Positions 36,538 through 48,348 of a stretch of 64,000 nucleotides of DNA are shown in pieces. The DNA is taken from assembly GCF_010389155.1 (NCBI RefSeq), contig NC_057765.1, positions 7,564,001 to 7,628,000 of the forward strand, in the 5' to 3' direction. Source of the DNA: Erigeron canadensis (lineage: Eukaryota; Streptophyta; Magnoliopsida; Asterales; Asteraceae). A model generated the notes under the pieces. The model saw only the letters and a list, made by a program, of their open reading frames with translations, had not been told where the DNA came from and made no database searches. The position numbers were made by a program, and so were the translations under genes. Every line of letters starts with the position of its first letter. Within the stretch, counting starts at the first letter, position 1.

Positions 36538-36840
36538 AGTGGCGGCTTAAGGTTTTTAAAGGCCTCAAACGAGATTAATTTTGGGGGCCTAGTTCATTAC
36601 CATATAAACTAAAGTAAAAAAAAGAGTAGCTCGTTTTTTGTTACTGAACTACAAGCATCAAAAAAATATGCAGATGTTGCTGTAAAAATCAAAAAGGCGT
36701 TATTGCAATGCAAATTATATAATGATACTTAATCCAAAATTCAAACACTAAGTCTAATATACAAGATTTTGAGGCCTTGGAAATTTGGGGGCCTAAAGCG
36801 ATCGCCTAGTCCCATAGTACTGTTGAGCCACCTTCTGCAC
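36538..36840. mobile_element. hAT-like MITE, poorly defined ends
   Basis: Starts CAGTGGCGGCTTAAGG and ends near GAGCCACCTTCTG, an imperfect inverted repeat. The interior has two 'gggggcct(a)' blocks typical of this MITE type. Flanks CACTTATC and CACTTGTC are a possible 8-bp duplication with one mismatch. Confidence 0.5.
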
Positions 36841-36989
36841 TTGTCATAAAATTTAAGGGGTGAACTTTTGATATGAAAACGTACAATTTCTTTTTATATA
36901 TGCACATTAAGTGAAGCCCTACGGGCTTCATTTAGCATTTTCCTAAAGAAAATGTCATTACTCAATCACTTTTAGGTATAGATTATTAA

Positions 36990-37184
36990 GGCCTTGTTTC
37001 TTTTTTACTTAATAAACCTAATAGTTAAGAACTTAATTATTAAGTTAAATTTCATGTTTCTTTTTTACTTAATAAACAAAAATAACCGTCAATTACCTTT
37101 ATTTAACTTAACACATACATACATTCTTTATGCATTCAGCCACTTAATACACTTAGCACTTAATGACTAAAAAAAGAAACTGCC
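36990..37184. mobile_element. 195-bp MITE flanked by TTAA
   Basis: Ends GGCCTTGTTTCTTTTTTA and, from the right, GGCAGTTTCTTTTTTTAG are inverted repeats. TTAA lies on both sides (36986-36989, 37185-37188), so a TTA/TAA or TTAA duplication cannot be told apart. Possibly Tourist-like. Confidence 0.6.
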
Positions 37185-37310
37185 TTAAAGCATCTAATTT
37201 TCAAACCGCAAAAAGCATACCATATTTCAGCATTCAATTGAATGTTAATTAGATAAAAGTCAATTAGATAACTCTATCTTTTTGTCTAAAATTTTAGCCA
37301 ATATTCAAGG

Positions 37311-37714
37311 TGTTTGTACACCAAACCGAGATTAGGTTTAGAAGAGGGATGATGGGTGTTTTTGGTTGTTTGTTGGCGATTCCCCGAAGGTAGAGTGAAT
37401 CTCTTTACGCCAATTGATGTATGTGTATATCTTGTTTGAGCGTTCCAAAGATCTGATTGGTTATGTCGAGGGTGTGTTGTATATGAAATGGCGCCTCATC
37501 ACGTCCCTTTTATATGAACGTCTTAGGCTTGGGAAATAGGCCAAGATTTAGGGTTTTCTCCAAGGGATATTATTTCCATAAATGTCGGCCTTTTGATAAG
37601 AACAAATCTCTATTTTGTAGGGAAACAATTCTTATCCTTTTTAATCTTTCGTGCGTCCTTTGTTACGCGCGACCTTCGTGACACTCTTCGTGACTCAGGC
37701 AGGGTGTGTCATCA
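37311..37714 (-). repeat. 3' LTR of the Tat element
   Basis: Begins (minus) TGATGACACACC and ends GGTGTACAAACA. Same length as the partner LTR. Confidence 0.92.
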
Positions 37715-37876
37715 AGCCCCACAGTCCAAGGGGATGTTTTTGCAAATCAAACATTGTCTTGGACTATTCTTGCTGAACCAATAATTAATGAGGACGTGCT
37801 GTGGTAAATGCCATTCAAGAAGTCTTGCACGAATCCCAAGTATCTATATCGACGGGTAGGGTTTCTTCCATCTTTC

Positions 37877-37883
37877 TATAAAA
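37877..37883 (+). promoter_or_regulatory. TATA box for the antisense ORF of the Tat element
   Basis: TATAAAA on the plus strand, about 155 bp upstream of the ATG at 38034. A CT-rich leader and an acceptor-like TTTGCAG at 38017-38023 lie between them. This implies a separate promoter opposite to the element's LTR transcript. Confidence 0.5.
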
Positions 37884-38033
37884 CTCTTTTTTATTCAACA
37901 CTGCTTTTATTTTCCTGCCATCTTTCCATTAACTCTCTGTTAGTCTCTTCTTCTTCCGCCGCCATTTACTGTTCTTTTCCTTTTCTTCTTTTTGATATAT
38001 ATATATATATATTTGTTTTGCAGATCTTCCATA

Positions 38034-38716
38034 ATGTCTTCAAAGAGGAAAGTTACTGATGTTGGTTCTTCTGGCTCTCCTTATGATGTTGTTGATACCA
38101 CGTTGAAGAAAGGGAAAGGCACCGTCGATGTGTCGCCCATTACTTTTTCCGGAACCTCTGCTCGTAAGTTTATGGAGGAAGAGCTTTTATCAAAGAACCT
38201 TGGTGATCGGGAAAATCTTCTGATAAACGGTTTGTGTCAAGAGTATGAATATTCCCAAGCCATGTTGAAGGAATCTCAGTTTGTTGTTGGAAACCTGTTT
38301 GACAGGATATCAGATCTGGAAAAACGTTTATCGTAGCAAGATATTGTCGTTAGGGCTTTGCGTGGTGGCTTGGCGAAGCGTCATGATGAGTTGTTGCAGA
38401 GGGATCTCGAGAATGGAGATCTTTTGAAGAAGGTTGATGGTCTAGTGAACCAGGTGATCCTTTATATTTGTGAAACACTTGTGACAGGTCCCGAGGCGGT
38501 GAAGTTGGTTGATCTTGTAGTGAATACATCAAAGAAAATGGGGTGCTTTCTACTACTCACTCTGAACATGATCCCGACTATGTGAAGGCAAAGGAGTCAT
38601 TTGATCAGGCTATCAGGAACTTGGCTGCCTACCAAAGTAATTTTATTTATGATGTTACACATTTGTCTGATCCTGATGTGCATGATTTTCTGGCTGTGAA
38701 GCCTCGTTTGGACTAA
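38034..38716 (+). pseudogene. Antisense additional ORF of the Tat element, degenerate
   Basis: Starts MSSKRKVTDVGSSGSPYDVV and continues as a Lys/Glu/Leu-rich, coiled-coil-like protein. It is interrupted by TAG at 38334-38336 and a one-base frame change near 38510-38520. The coding character resumes (HSEHDPDYVKAKESF, DVTHLSDPDVHDFL) to TAA at 38714-38716, about 225 codons in all. It lies between integrase and the 3' LTR, on the strand opposite to pol. Antisense additional ORFs in this place have been described for Tat-type elements; their function is unknown. The family was recognised by position and style only. Confidence 0.65.
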
Positions 38717-39057
38717 ACTTTTTATTTTTTCTTATGGAACTTTATATATGATGGAATGTTTATGTACTAGACTTTATATCGTCCTTTATTTTATTCCATG
38801 CTTTTTGGGTTATTTGCTCAGGCGTCCCTACCAGTTTGTTCCCATTTGAGGTTGCGACCCTCAACTTTTGAGGCGATTAGCCTTTTTTTTTGTGGTCTGC
38901 CCCTTCTGGGGCTTTAAATTCTAGGCTCGTAGCCTTGCATTGTTGTTGTTTTTTTTTGAAAGGTTATCATTCATTTTGTTATTTGTGGTAATTCAGCATG
39001 CTTTGAAATTGTTATTTGTATTTAATGTAAAAAATATCAATGCAGAGAGAGAAAAAC

Positions 39058-40046
39058 TTAACAGTAAAATTTTAGTAAATTCGAACTATTCCATGTTCTA
39101 TCGACCGGAACTCCTTTGGGAGTTTCGAGCTTGTATGCCCCATTTCCGAAGGACGTCTGTACTCGGTATGGGCCTTCCCACGTCGGTCCCAATTTTCCCT
39201 TGTACTCCTTTTCACTAGCATTATTTAGTCGTAGCACGTAGTCTCCGGTCTTAAAACTTGTGGGGTTTACCCTTTTGTTGTAGTATCCTTCTATTTTCTT
39301 TTTGAAAGCAGCTTCCCGGATGGCTGCTATCTCTCTTCGTTCTTTGAGCAAGTCCAAATCTACTCGTAGTTCCTCATCGTTTCCTTCTGTGTCTAACATT
39401 CTATGAGTCGAGACTTGGAACTCTGCCGGAGCTACGGCCTCCGTTCCAAATGCCAGGCTAAACAGGGTTTCTCCGTTGCTCCTTTTTGGTGTTGTCCTAT
39501 TAGCCCAAAGCACCAAAGGCAATTCGTCTACCCACCCTTTATGGCTCCGTCCCAGACGCTTCTCTATTCCTTTGATTATTTCCTTGTTGGTCGCCTCTAC
39601 TTGTCCATTTCCTTGGGGGTGGTAGACTGATGCGAATGACTGCTTAATTTGTAACTGCTTACAGAACTCAGGAAAAACTGCTTTTGCAAATTGGGGTCCG
39701 TTATCAGATACTGTCACTTGTGGTATCCCGAATCTGCATATAATATGTTCCCACACAAAATTTTTCATTTGGTCTCCATTTGTTGAGGCCAGCGGCTTCG
39801 CTTCGACCCATTTTGTAAAATAGTCGATCGCAACCACCAGGAATCTTTTCTTGTTTTGCGCTTCGGGGAGTGGTCATACGAGGTTGATTCCTCATTGTAT
39901 GAAGGGCCAAGCCGAGATAACTGAGGTCATGTCATTGTTTGGTTGTCTCGAGACGTTGGCTCGTAGCTGGCACGCCTCGCAATTCTTCAGTAATGCTGTG
40001 GAGTCTTGGTGCATAGTTGGCCAGAAATATCCCAGCCTCATGGCCT
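39058..40046 (-). pseudogene. Integrase of the Tat element, 3' part
   Basis: Catalytic core and C terminus: VAIDYFTKWVEAK, SDNGPQF and HPQGNGQVEATNKE carry the D,D(35)E residues, and the GPYRV C-terminal fold follows. TAA/TGA-terminated near 39058. Upstream codons (39838-40046) read NCEACQLRAN, the zinc-binding end of the integrase, with two TGA stops near 39877 and 39895. The reading continues across the Athila-like insertion at 53220-53267 (GICGAHSGARSVATK). Confidence 0.85.
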
Positions 40047-41529
40047 TGATATGCCGTATTTTATGCCCATTTCCGATAGCTTAAAGTGTCGATTAGTGAG
40101 GTTTACGAGTCGTTTTCGTATACATTTGGTGCATTTATGGTATTTGTTAGTGTTTCAGGTGGAAAACAGGTACCAAGCGATATTTTGCAGAAAACGAAGT
40201 TTCTGGAGCAAAATGGGTGTTTACGGATGTTTCATGTGGCTCGTAAATGAAGAATTAAAGTAGTCAAACTGGTCAAAGAGGGTCAACGACAGAGTGCGAC
40301 GCACCTAAGGGAGTGCGTCGCCGTTTATGTGTCGTGAAAATAAATGCTTCGCAGTTCAAGTAATGTGCGACGCACATTCTCTATAGGCGACAAGAGACCA
40401 GTCAACGAAGTCAAAGTCAATAAAAGTCAAAAGGGATAGTGCGACGCACTTGGCAATGTGCGACGCACCTGGGCGCCGAATCTGCCCACTTTTCTGCATC
40501 ATATAAATAGCTGCAAAAACATTCCAAAAATTTATCTTTCACTTTCCAGACGATTTTAAGAGCTTTTTCTAGGGTTTTTCTTATTTTTCATCATTTTGGA
40601 GGATCAAAGACTCGTTCGGAATCATTTCGTTATTCGTTTTTCAATCCTTTGTATTCGGTAACAATGAATTCCTTCGTTTTGATTTGTTATTTCATATTTA
40701 GTATGAGAGGCTAATCGCCCTTTCATCCATCTTGATGGAGTGAGACATTATGTAGGGATTGGACAATATTTATTAATTCAAATGATTTGATTTAACGTTT
40801 TGTCGTGATCTTAATCTATTAATTCTTTGCTATTCAATTATTGATTGCGGATAATTTGTGCTCATTGCTTAGTGACGACTAGGATTTGGGTATAAGTTAT
40901 TTTGATTGCTTAGTTAGAAGCAATTGGTTCTATGACGGGTACAGTAGAGGGTAATCGATATTTGATAAGAATTAACGGGTTGACGGTTGGGTACAATCGA
41001 TAGGCAAAATCGTTATCTGAAATGACCAAAACCATTGTTAAACTAGGGAAGTTATAAAAAGGCGTCCCGGGGTACCGGTCTTAATAATGAAACTAGTTTA
41101 TACAAGAGAGTCGAACAAATTGTTAACTTGACGGGTACGGGTTGGCGATTAATTTGAGTCTCGGTTATTTAATCACTAAATTGAATTTGAACTTCATCCA
41201 ATGTGCAATCCTAACATTCTGTCGAGCGAAATCAAGATGGGTTACCTTTAAATTATTGTTTTCAACAACAAACTTCTCTTTCGATTAATCCTTTGGGATT
41301 ACTGACTTTTCAAACTAACTACTTGCAACGTGGCAACTCGGCCACAAAACCCCCATTTTTACTTGAATCATTTAACGTTTTACAAATGCTTGTTTAAGTC
41401 CTTGCGAACGATCTCGGCTTACCAGTTTTAACTATACTGCATGCGATCAGGTACACTGCCTGTGAGTGTGTAGTAGTCAGTCTTTCGGTAAATCGTGTTT
41501 ATAAATTTAAAGCTAGATTTCGCACATCA
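40047..41529 (+). repeat. 5' LTR of the Athila-like element
   Basis: TGATATGCCG...GCACATCA, 1483 bp. TATA box TATAAATAG at 40503-40511. The region 40290-40470 holds the GTGCGACGCAC array. Confidence 0.95.
40294..40468. repeat. GTGCGACGCAC near-palindrome array upstream of the LTR TATA box
   Basis: Exact copies at 40294-40304, 40365-40375, 40439-40449 and 40458-40468, plus variants (GTGCGTCGCC at 40313, CTTCGCAG near 40348, GGCGACA near 40386). The same set is at 51983-52157 in the 3' LTR. The array ends 35 bp before the TATA box. Confidence 0.95.
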
Positions 41530-41535
41530 AGTTTT

Positions 41536-41553
41536 TGGCGCCGTTGCCGAGGA
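41536..41553 (+). other. Primer-binding site of the Athila-like element
   Basis: TGGCGCCGTTGCCGAGGA, 6 bp inside the 5' LTR. It matches the tRNA-Asp type site used by Athila-group elements, with one or two changes. Confidence 0.85.
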
Positions 41554-41724
41554 CTTGAATTAAGTAGTTGTTAGTTTTGTGATTTGTTCCTTCCTTGCAT
41601 TCATTTGTGAGGAAGTTATTTGTTTTTAATAGATAGATTTTATTTTTGTTTTAGTTTTATTTTGTTAGTTTCTGGTGCGGTTAACGGTATTTCTTGTGGT
41701 GCGTGTGCAGGTGCTTTGTAGTTG

Positions 41725-43203
41725 ATGAACACAAGAGCCTCTGGTAGACCTTTGCTTAGTCCTCAATCTAATCTAGGGAAAGCCAGACAACGCTTACTTA
41801 GATCAAACAACACGGAGCCCTCAAACACCGAAAACATGGATTCAAGCGCCAAAAACCATGATCACCCGGACGTAGATTTGGATCAACATTACTCAAAGAA
41901 AGGGTCAACGTCCGAGGTGCACTTAAGTCCTAAATTCTCCGAAGGTAGTGGTTTGTTCAAAACTGGTGATAGCTCAGAGGAAGAAGATAATCGGGATAAA
42001 ACTCATCAACCAAATTTAACAGAGATTCCCAGAGAAGATCTTCGGGTAACTCAACCAGTTAGAGCTAGGAGAATGGGTGATCAAGAACCGGTAAACCCTA
42101 ATAACCGTCTTTACGGTGACCGTAGGAGAAATGTCCCCACTAATAGGGGCACTTCTATTCGCCTTCCAACCACCGGAGTAAACTTTTCTCTTAAAGGAAA
42201 TCATTTGAAAAGTGTGGAGGAAGAGAAGTTTGATGGGGTAACTAATAATGATCCGTATGGGCATTTAGAGAGGTTCGAGAAGATTTGTAGGTTTTATCAC
42301 TATGGCGCGAACCAAGATGATAATGTGAAGCTTGAGCTTTTTCCACTCACTTTATGTGGAGGAGCTAAGGCATGGTTAAAGGAGCAACCATATGATCTGT
42401 ATACAACTTGGGATGAGCTTCGTGTTGGGTTTATCGATGAGTTCTATTCTATAAGGACTCAGAGGCAGTTGGAGAATAAGATCCGATCATTTACTCAAGA
42501 TCCAGGGGAAGATGTAGTAGATGCATGGAAACGATATAAGGAAATGATCAGGAATTGCCCAGGAAACAATCTGAACACAGAAGCAGTGGTTGAGATCTTC
42601 TATGATGGTTTGCTAAAGAGAACTTGAAAGGAATTAGCTGGGGCATTTGGAGGTAGCTTGAACAATGTGACCCCGGCTGAAGGGTACAAAATCTTAGATG
42701 ATATGGCCAAGGAGTTCTCTGATCGCGATGAGCTTGTAAGCAAGAGAACTAGTGGTAAGACTGTGGCGAAGTTGGAGAGTGGTGAAGAATCGAGCTTGGT
42801 TGCTGAAGTCAAAGCCCTCACAAAGCAGATGAACGAGAGGTTTGACAACCAAGATGTGAGATTCAAAAGCATTGAAAGGGATGTTAAGGTGATTGCTGAT
42901 GGGTGTGACTACTGTGGGGACATGCATTACTCGGAGGATTACCCGGATAAGCCGGCACAAGAAGTTAACTATGTCCAGAATCAGCAAGGGAACTTCAATC
43001 AGAGTACTGGTTATCAAAATCGGTCATCAGGTACTTCTTTTCCTTCATCTAATTTTAATGCTAATAATTCTGGTTTTAGTGGAAACAGGTTTAGTAGGTT
43101 CAACAGTCAGCAGAATGGGAATGCTGAATTGAGGGATATCATGAAGGACTTGGTAGGTGCTCAGAAAGCTACTAATGAGAAGATGGCCTCTCAATAGGAT
43201 GCT
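41725..43203 (+). pseudogene. Gag of the Athila-like element, disrupted
   Basis: Start ATG 41725. The capsid part (DPYGHLERFEKIC, GGAKAWLKEQP, FIDEFY, IRSFTQDPGEDV) is intact as sequence. TGA at 42625-42627 and TAG at 43195-43197 interrupt it. The zinc knuckle reads CDYCGDMHYSEDYP, with Tyr where a final Cys is expected. Confidence 0.85.
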
Positions 43204-45300
43204 ATGACTACTAGGTTGGATGGATTGACAAATAAGCTTGAGCAAAGTTCGAAGAGTACTCAAGCAACGTTTCAAGATATTGAGGCAAAGCTTGAAAGGC
43301 TAGGAGCGTCGAACAGGCAGCCCGGTACTTTACCGAGCAATACCCAGCAGAATCCTAAGCCTCAACAGAACAATCAAGGATCTGGAACCAAGTATAACCA
43401 TCCAAATGCTAGGAATGAGCAAGTCAATGCTATCACAACAAGAGCAGGTAACACTTATAACTCTGCAAATGCTTTACCTAATGTTGTTACTCCTCTTGTG
43501 CAGGTTGAACCAGAAGGGACTGTTGATGAAGAAATCGAGATGGAGCCGAGCCCGGCCGTGAAGATTCCGACTGTTCCATCTAAGAATGTTGAGAAACCTA
43601 CTATTGAGGCACCTCCGGTGAGGCCCTACCAACCGAAAGTGTCGTTTCCTCAACGGTTGAAGCGGGGGAAGATCAAGGAGAACTTTAAGAAATTCGTTGA
43701 GTTAACTCAAAATGTTAACATTTCTGTTCCGTTAGTTGATCTCCTTGCAGGTATGCCTAACTACGCGAAGTTTCTCAAAGATCTCATTTCGGATAGGAAG
43801 AAGCTACAAGAAGACAAGACGGCAGTTATGAGTGCCGAGGTTTCTGCGATAATAAAGAACGAGATACCCCCTAAGCTTGATGATCCAGGGAGTTTTCTTA
43901 TTTCTTGTTCTTTTGGTGTTGAGTTGTATAAGGCATTGGCCAATCTTGGGGCCAACATTAATTTAATGCCTTACTCTGTTTATAAAAAGTTGTCTCTTGG
44001 TGCGTTGACCCCGACCCGCATGAGCATTAGGCTTGCGGATAGATCATTCCAATATCCCATGGGGATTGCAGAAAATTTACAGATTAAAGTGGGTCATTTG
44101 ATTTTCCCGGTTGATTTTGTTATTCTAGAAATGGAGGCGGACAATAATGTGCCTCTAATTTTAGGCCGACCATTCCTCATGATCGCGGATGTTATCATCC
44201 GGGTCAAGGCCAAGGAAATCTCTCTAGGTGTCGGTGATGACTGGGTTGTTTTTAATGTAGATAAAGCTCTTAAGCATCCGTATTCATGTGATGAATCTTG
44301 TTTCAGGATAGACGTGATCGAGGAGGAAGATGCTTTGGAAAAGGAGCTTATGGACTATTTGGATATGGAAGATAGACAAGCTGTGTTAGCTTGTAGTGAA
44401 GAAGAGCATGAGTTGGTTGAAGAAATGATGCATGAAATCATGGCTCTTAATGTTGATGAAACTCCACCGGAAGATGAATATTTCGAAGAGATCAAAGTTG
44501 ATAGAAGCATCCGAGTGCCTACATCGGTTGAGAGCCCTCCAACCGATTTGGAACTCAAGCCACTTCCAGATTATTTGGAGTATGCATATTTAGAAGGTAC
44601 ATCCTTTCTCCCCGTTGTCATTTCATCTTCCTTGATGGAGGATGAAAAATCTAGGCTTATTAATGTGTTGAAGGCCCATAAAAAGGCCTTTGCATGGAAG
44701 ATTTCCGATATTCCGGGTATAAGTCCAGAATTCTGTAAGCACACAATTAATTTTGTTGATAATGTTAAACCTGTTGTGCAAAGACAACGGAGATTGAATC
44801 CAAACATGAAGGATGTTGTTAAAAAAGAAGTTTTGAAATTATTAGATGCGGGAATCATATTCCCCATCTCGGATAGTTCATGGGTAAGTCTGGTACACTG
44901 TGTACCGAAGAAGGGTGGGATGACTGTTGCTTTAAATGACAAAAATGAATTAATTCCCACAAGAACTATCACGGGGTGGAGGGTATGTATTGACTATCGG
45001 AAACTAAATGATGCGACCCGCAAGGATCATTTCCCATTGCCCTTTATCGATCAAATGCTCGAACGGCTTGCCGGGAATGAGTATTTTTGTTTTCTGGACG
45101 GGTTTTCCGGGTACTTCCAAATACCCATAGACCCGAAAGATCAATAGAAGACCACCTCTACTTACCCCTATGGCACTTACGCCTATAGGAGGTGCCATTT
45201 GGTCTTTGTAATGCACCAGGGACTTTCCAAAGTTGCATGAATGCCATTTTTCAGGATATGATAGAAACATCCATGGAAGTGTTCATGGATGATTTTAAGG
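43204..45300 (+). pseudogene. Protease and reverse transcriptase (5' part) of the Athila-like element
   Basis: The protease motif reads ANLGANINLMP, with Asn where the catalytic Asp of the family's DLGA motif stands. RT blocks WRVCIDYRKLND and CFLDGFSGYFQIP are present. TAG at 45145-45147, a one-base deletion near 45191, and a deletion of roughly 60 bp right after the FMDDF active-site block (about 45296) destroy it. Confidence 0.85.
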
Positions 45301-47394
45301 TGTGAACGGGCACATTTGGTTTTGAATTGGGAAAAATGTCACTTTATGGTCAAGGAGGGTATAGTTTTGGCACATAAAGTTTCTAAGGAAGGGTTAGAGG
45401 TTGACAAAGCTAAAATTGATGTGATAAGTAAGTTACCTCCACCCACAAATGTTAAATCTGTTAGAAGCTTCCTTGGTCATGCGGGGTTTTACCGTAGGTT
45501 TATAAAAGATTTTTCTAAAATCACCCGGCCTATGACCAAGTTGTTAGAGAAAGATGTCCCATTTGTTTTTGATAAAGAGTGTCTTGAAGCTTTCAACTTG
45601 CTTAAGGAGAGATTAACCAATGCCCCCATTATGACCCCACCCAATTGGTCTTTACCATTCGAGTTGATGTGTGACGCTAGTGATTATGCCTTAGGGGCCG
45701 TTTTAGGCCAAAGGGAGGATAAGCATTTCCGCCCTATCTCGTATGCTAGCAAGACTTTAAACCCTGCCCAACAGAACTACACTGTTACTGAAAAAGAGTT
45801 GTTGGCAGTTGTATATGCTTTTGATAAATTTCATCCCTACTTGGTCCTTAACAAGACCATTGTCTATACTAATCATTCTGCCTTGAGGTTCTTGTTCTCG
45901 AAACAAGATGTCAAGCCCCGTCTAATTCGTTGGGTCTTGCTTTTGCAAGAATTCGACATTGAAATTAAAGACAAAAAGGGGGTTGAGAATGTGGCAGCTG
46001 ACCATCTTAGTAGGCTCGAAAATCCTCACCGTGAGGAGTTACAAGAGCATGATATTAATGATGATTTTCCTGATGAGTTCTTGATGAAGATTGAAACAGG
46101 ACCTTGGTTCGCCGATATTGCTAACTATCTTAGTTCAGGTGCAATTCCGGAAGATATGTCAAAGCAAGAACGGAGGAAACTTTTTACCGAGGCCAAACAT
46201 TACTTTTGGGAAAATCCATTTTTGTTTAAAATTTGTGCAGATGGGATGATAAGGAGGTGTGTGGCTAATGATGAGACTCGCCAGATTCTTGATGCTTGTC
46301 ACCATGGGCCAACTGGTGGACATTATGGAGCGTCAGTCACCGGTAAGAAAGTATATGATGCTGGATTCTTTTGGCCAACCGTGTTAAAGGAAGCACAAAC
46401 TTTGGTAGAGGTTTGTGATGTGTGTCAAAGACAAGGTAACATTTCCAAACATGATGAAATGCCTCAAAACTTTATTCAGGTATGTGAAGTTTTTGATGTT
46501 TGGGGCATAGACTTTATGGGACCATTTCCCCTATCACATAGGAATTTGTATATCCTTGTTGCTGTTGATTATGTTTTGAAATGGGCCGAGGCTAAAGCCT
46601 TGCCAACGAATGATGCACATGTTGTCATTCACTTTTTAAAACAGCTTTTCTGTAGGTTTGGAATTCCCAAGGCCTTAATCAGTGATCGCGGAAGTCATTT
46701 TGCGAATCACCAACTCGCTAAGGTGCTAAAGGGGTACGGTGTCAATCATCGCTTTTCAACCTCTTACCACCCGCAAACGAGTGGCCAAGTTGAGAACACG
46801 AATCGGGCATTAAAGAGAATTCTTGAGAAAACCGTAGGAGATAACCCGAAGTCTTGGTCCACCAAGCTTAATGATGCTCTATGGGCATTTAGGACCGCAT
46901 ACAAGACACCGATTGGGACAACCCCATTCCGGTTGCTTTATGGCAAAACTTGTCATCTTCCTATTGAAATTGAGCATAAGGCCTATTGGGCGCTCAAGAA
47001 TTGTAACATGAACCTAGTTGAAGCCGGTGAGTTGAGGTCGATGCAACTAAATGAACTAGATGAACTTAGGTTGTATGCGTATGATAACTCGTTGTTGTAT
47101 AAGGAACGAACACAAGTTTGGCATGATCGTAGGCTTAGGAAAAAGGATTTTAAAGCCGGTGATAAGGTCTTGTTGTTCCTTTCCAAGTACAAGTTTAAAC
47201 AGCCTAAGTTGACATCTAGGTAGACCGGTCCTTTTGTGATCAAACATGTGTATCCGTCTGGTTATGTGGAATTGTTTAAATCGGATGGTACTTCGTTTAT
47301 TGTTAATGGTCACAGGTTGAAGCTTTATCATCATGAGGAAGAAGATGTGGGAGTCGTCGTTGACGAGGTTCCATTTTTCGAAATCAAGCAATGA
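45301..47394 (+). pseudogene. RT end, RNase H and integrase of the Athila-like element
   Basis: Long open run of about 640 codons: RT thumb (LVLNWEKCHFMV, GHAGFYRRFIKDFSK), RNase H (FELMCDASDYALGAVL), integrase zinc finger (HHGPTGGHYG, CDVCQRQG) and core (WGIDFMGPFP, ISDRGSHF, QVENTNRAL). A TAG at 47221-47223 precedes the last 57 codons, which end with TGA at 47392-47394. Confidence 0.9.
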
Positions 47395-47587
47395 GGAGAA
47401 CTTCGAGTCTAGCTAAAGACTCGTAAATAAACGAAGCGCTTCGCGGGAGGCAACCCATGTTACGTGTTTTTATGTTTTTATGAAATTTTAATGTTTTTAA
47501 GGTGTCTGTGTCGAGTATTGCAGGTCTGGAAGTTCCCTACGCGATCCGGTAAATCTTTCGAGGACGAAATCCAAGGTAAGTTTGGGG

Positions 47588-48348
47588 GGGCAAATATGCG
47601 ACGCACTTCAGAAAGTGCGATGCAGTTTCATGCTTACAGAAAAAGGCGACGGAGTTTCTAGAGACTGCGAAGCATATTTTTACTCGACAAATAATGGAGC
47701 GACTCATGGGTTGTAAGTGCGACGCAGTCCAGGTGTTCAGAAAATTCGAAAAAAAAAAAAAATTAGTCGAAAAAGTGCGACGCACTTCTAAAACGGCGAC
47801 GCAGGGTAAATTAGATCTGGTCAAAGCAGTAAAGGGGCTAGGTTTTCTCACTTTTTACCTTATCTAAAAAAAATTTTAAACTCCCCTTTGCTCTCTACAA
47901 CAACAAGTCGACCGATTTTTTTTCTTTCTTGATATCTCTTGATTTTCTTCATTCCCTTAATTCATTGTAATCATGACAAGAACTGGAAAGGTTAGATTTT
48001 TTGTTTAATTTTCTTTGTTTTGTCTATTTTATAGTTTTAATTCGTGAATAAATCTTGTTGTGTAATGATGGATTACTGAAGAAAATGATGAATAAGGTCG
48101 AGGGTTGTGATTGTTGATTGTTAATTGACGATATTCTGGGAATCAATCTTTTGGTTTAAGTTTTTTTGATTTAGGTTTTGAAAACCCTTCAAACCCTCGA
48201 CCAAAACCCAGAACACCTTAGAGTGCGACGCACTTGCTTAAGTGCACTGCAGTGCAAAATACATATGAGGGCGACGCACTCTCGAAAGTGCGACGCAGTG
48301 TTTTGTGACGAGCTGGAAACTGCTTCGCAGTCTTCTAAAACTGCGACG
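47588..48348. repeat. Second set of GTGCGACGCAC-type motifs, at the start of the env-like gene
   Basis: Two clusters, 47595-47810 and 48222-48348, carry ATGCGACGCAC, GTGCGATGCAG, GTGCGACGCAG, GTGCGACGCAC, GGCGACGCAG, GGGCGACGCAC, CTGCGACGCAG and others, at least eleven related units. One cluster lies before the env-like ATG and the other inside its predicted intron. Confidence 0.9.

Noticed and set aside
43761..43958. Minus-strand frames across the Athila-like pol
   Set aside because: Antisense shadows of pol without conserved features.
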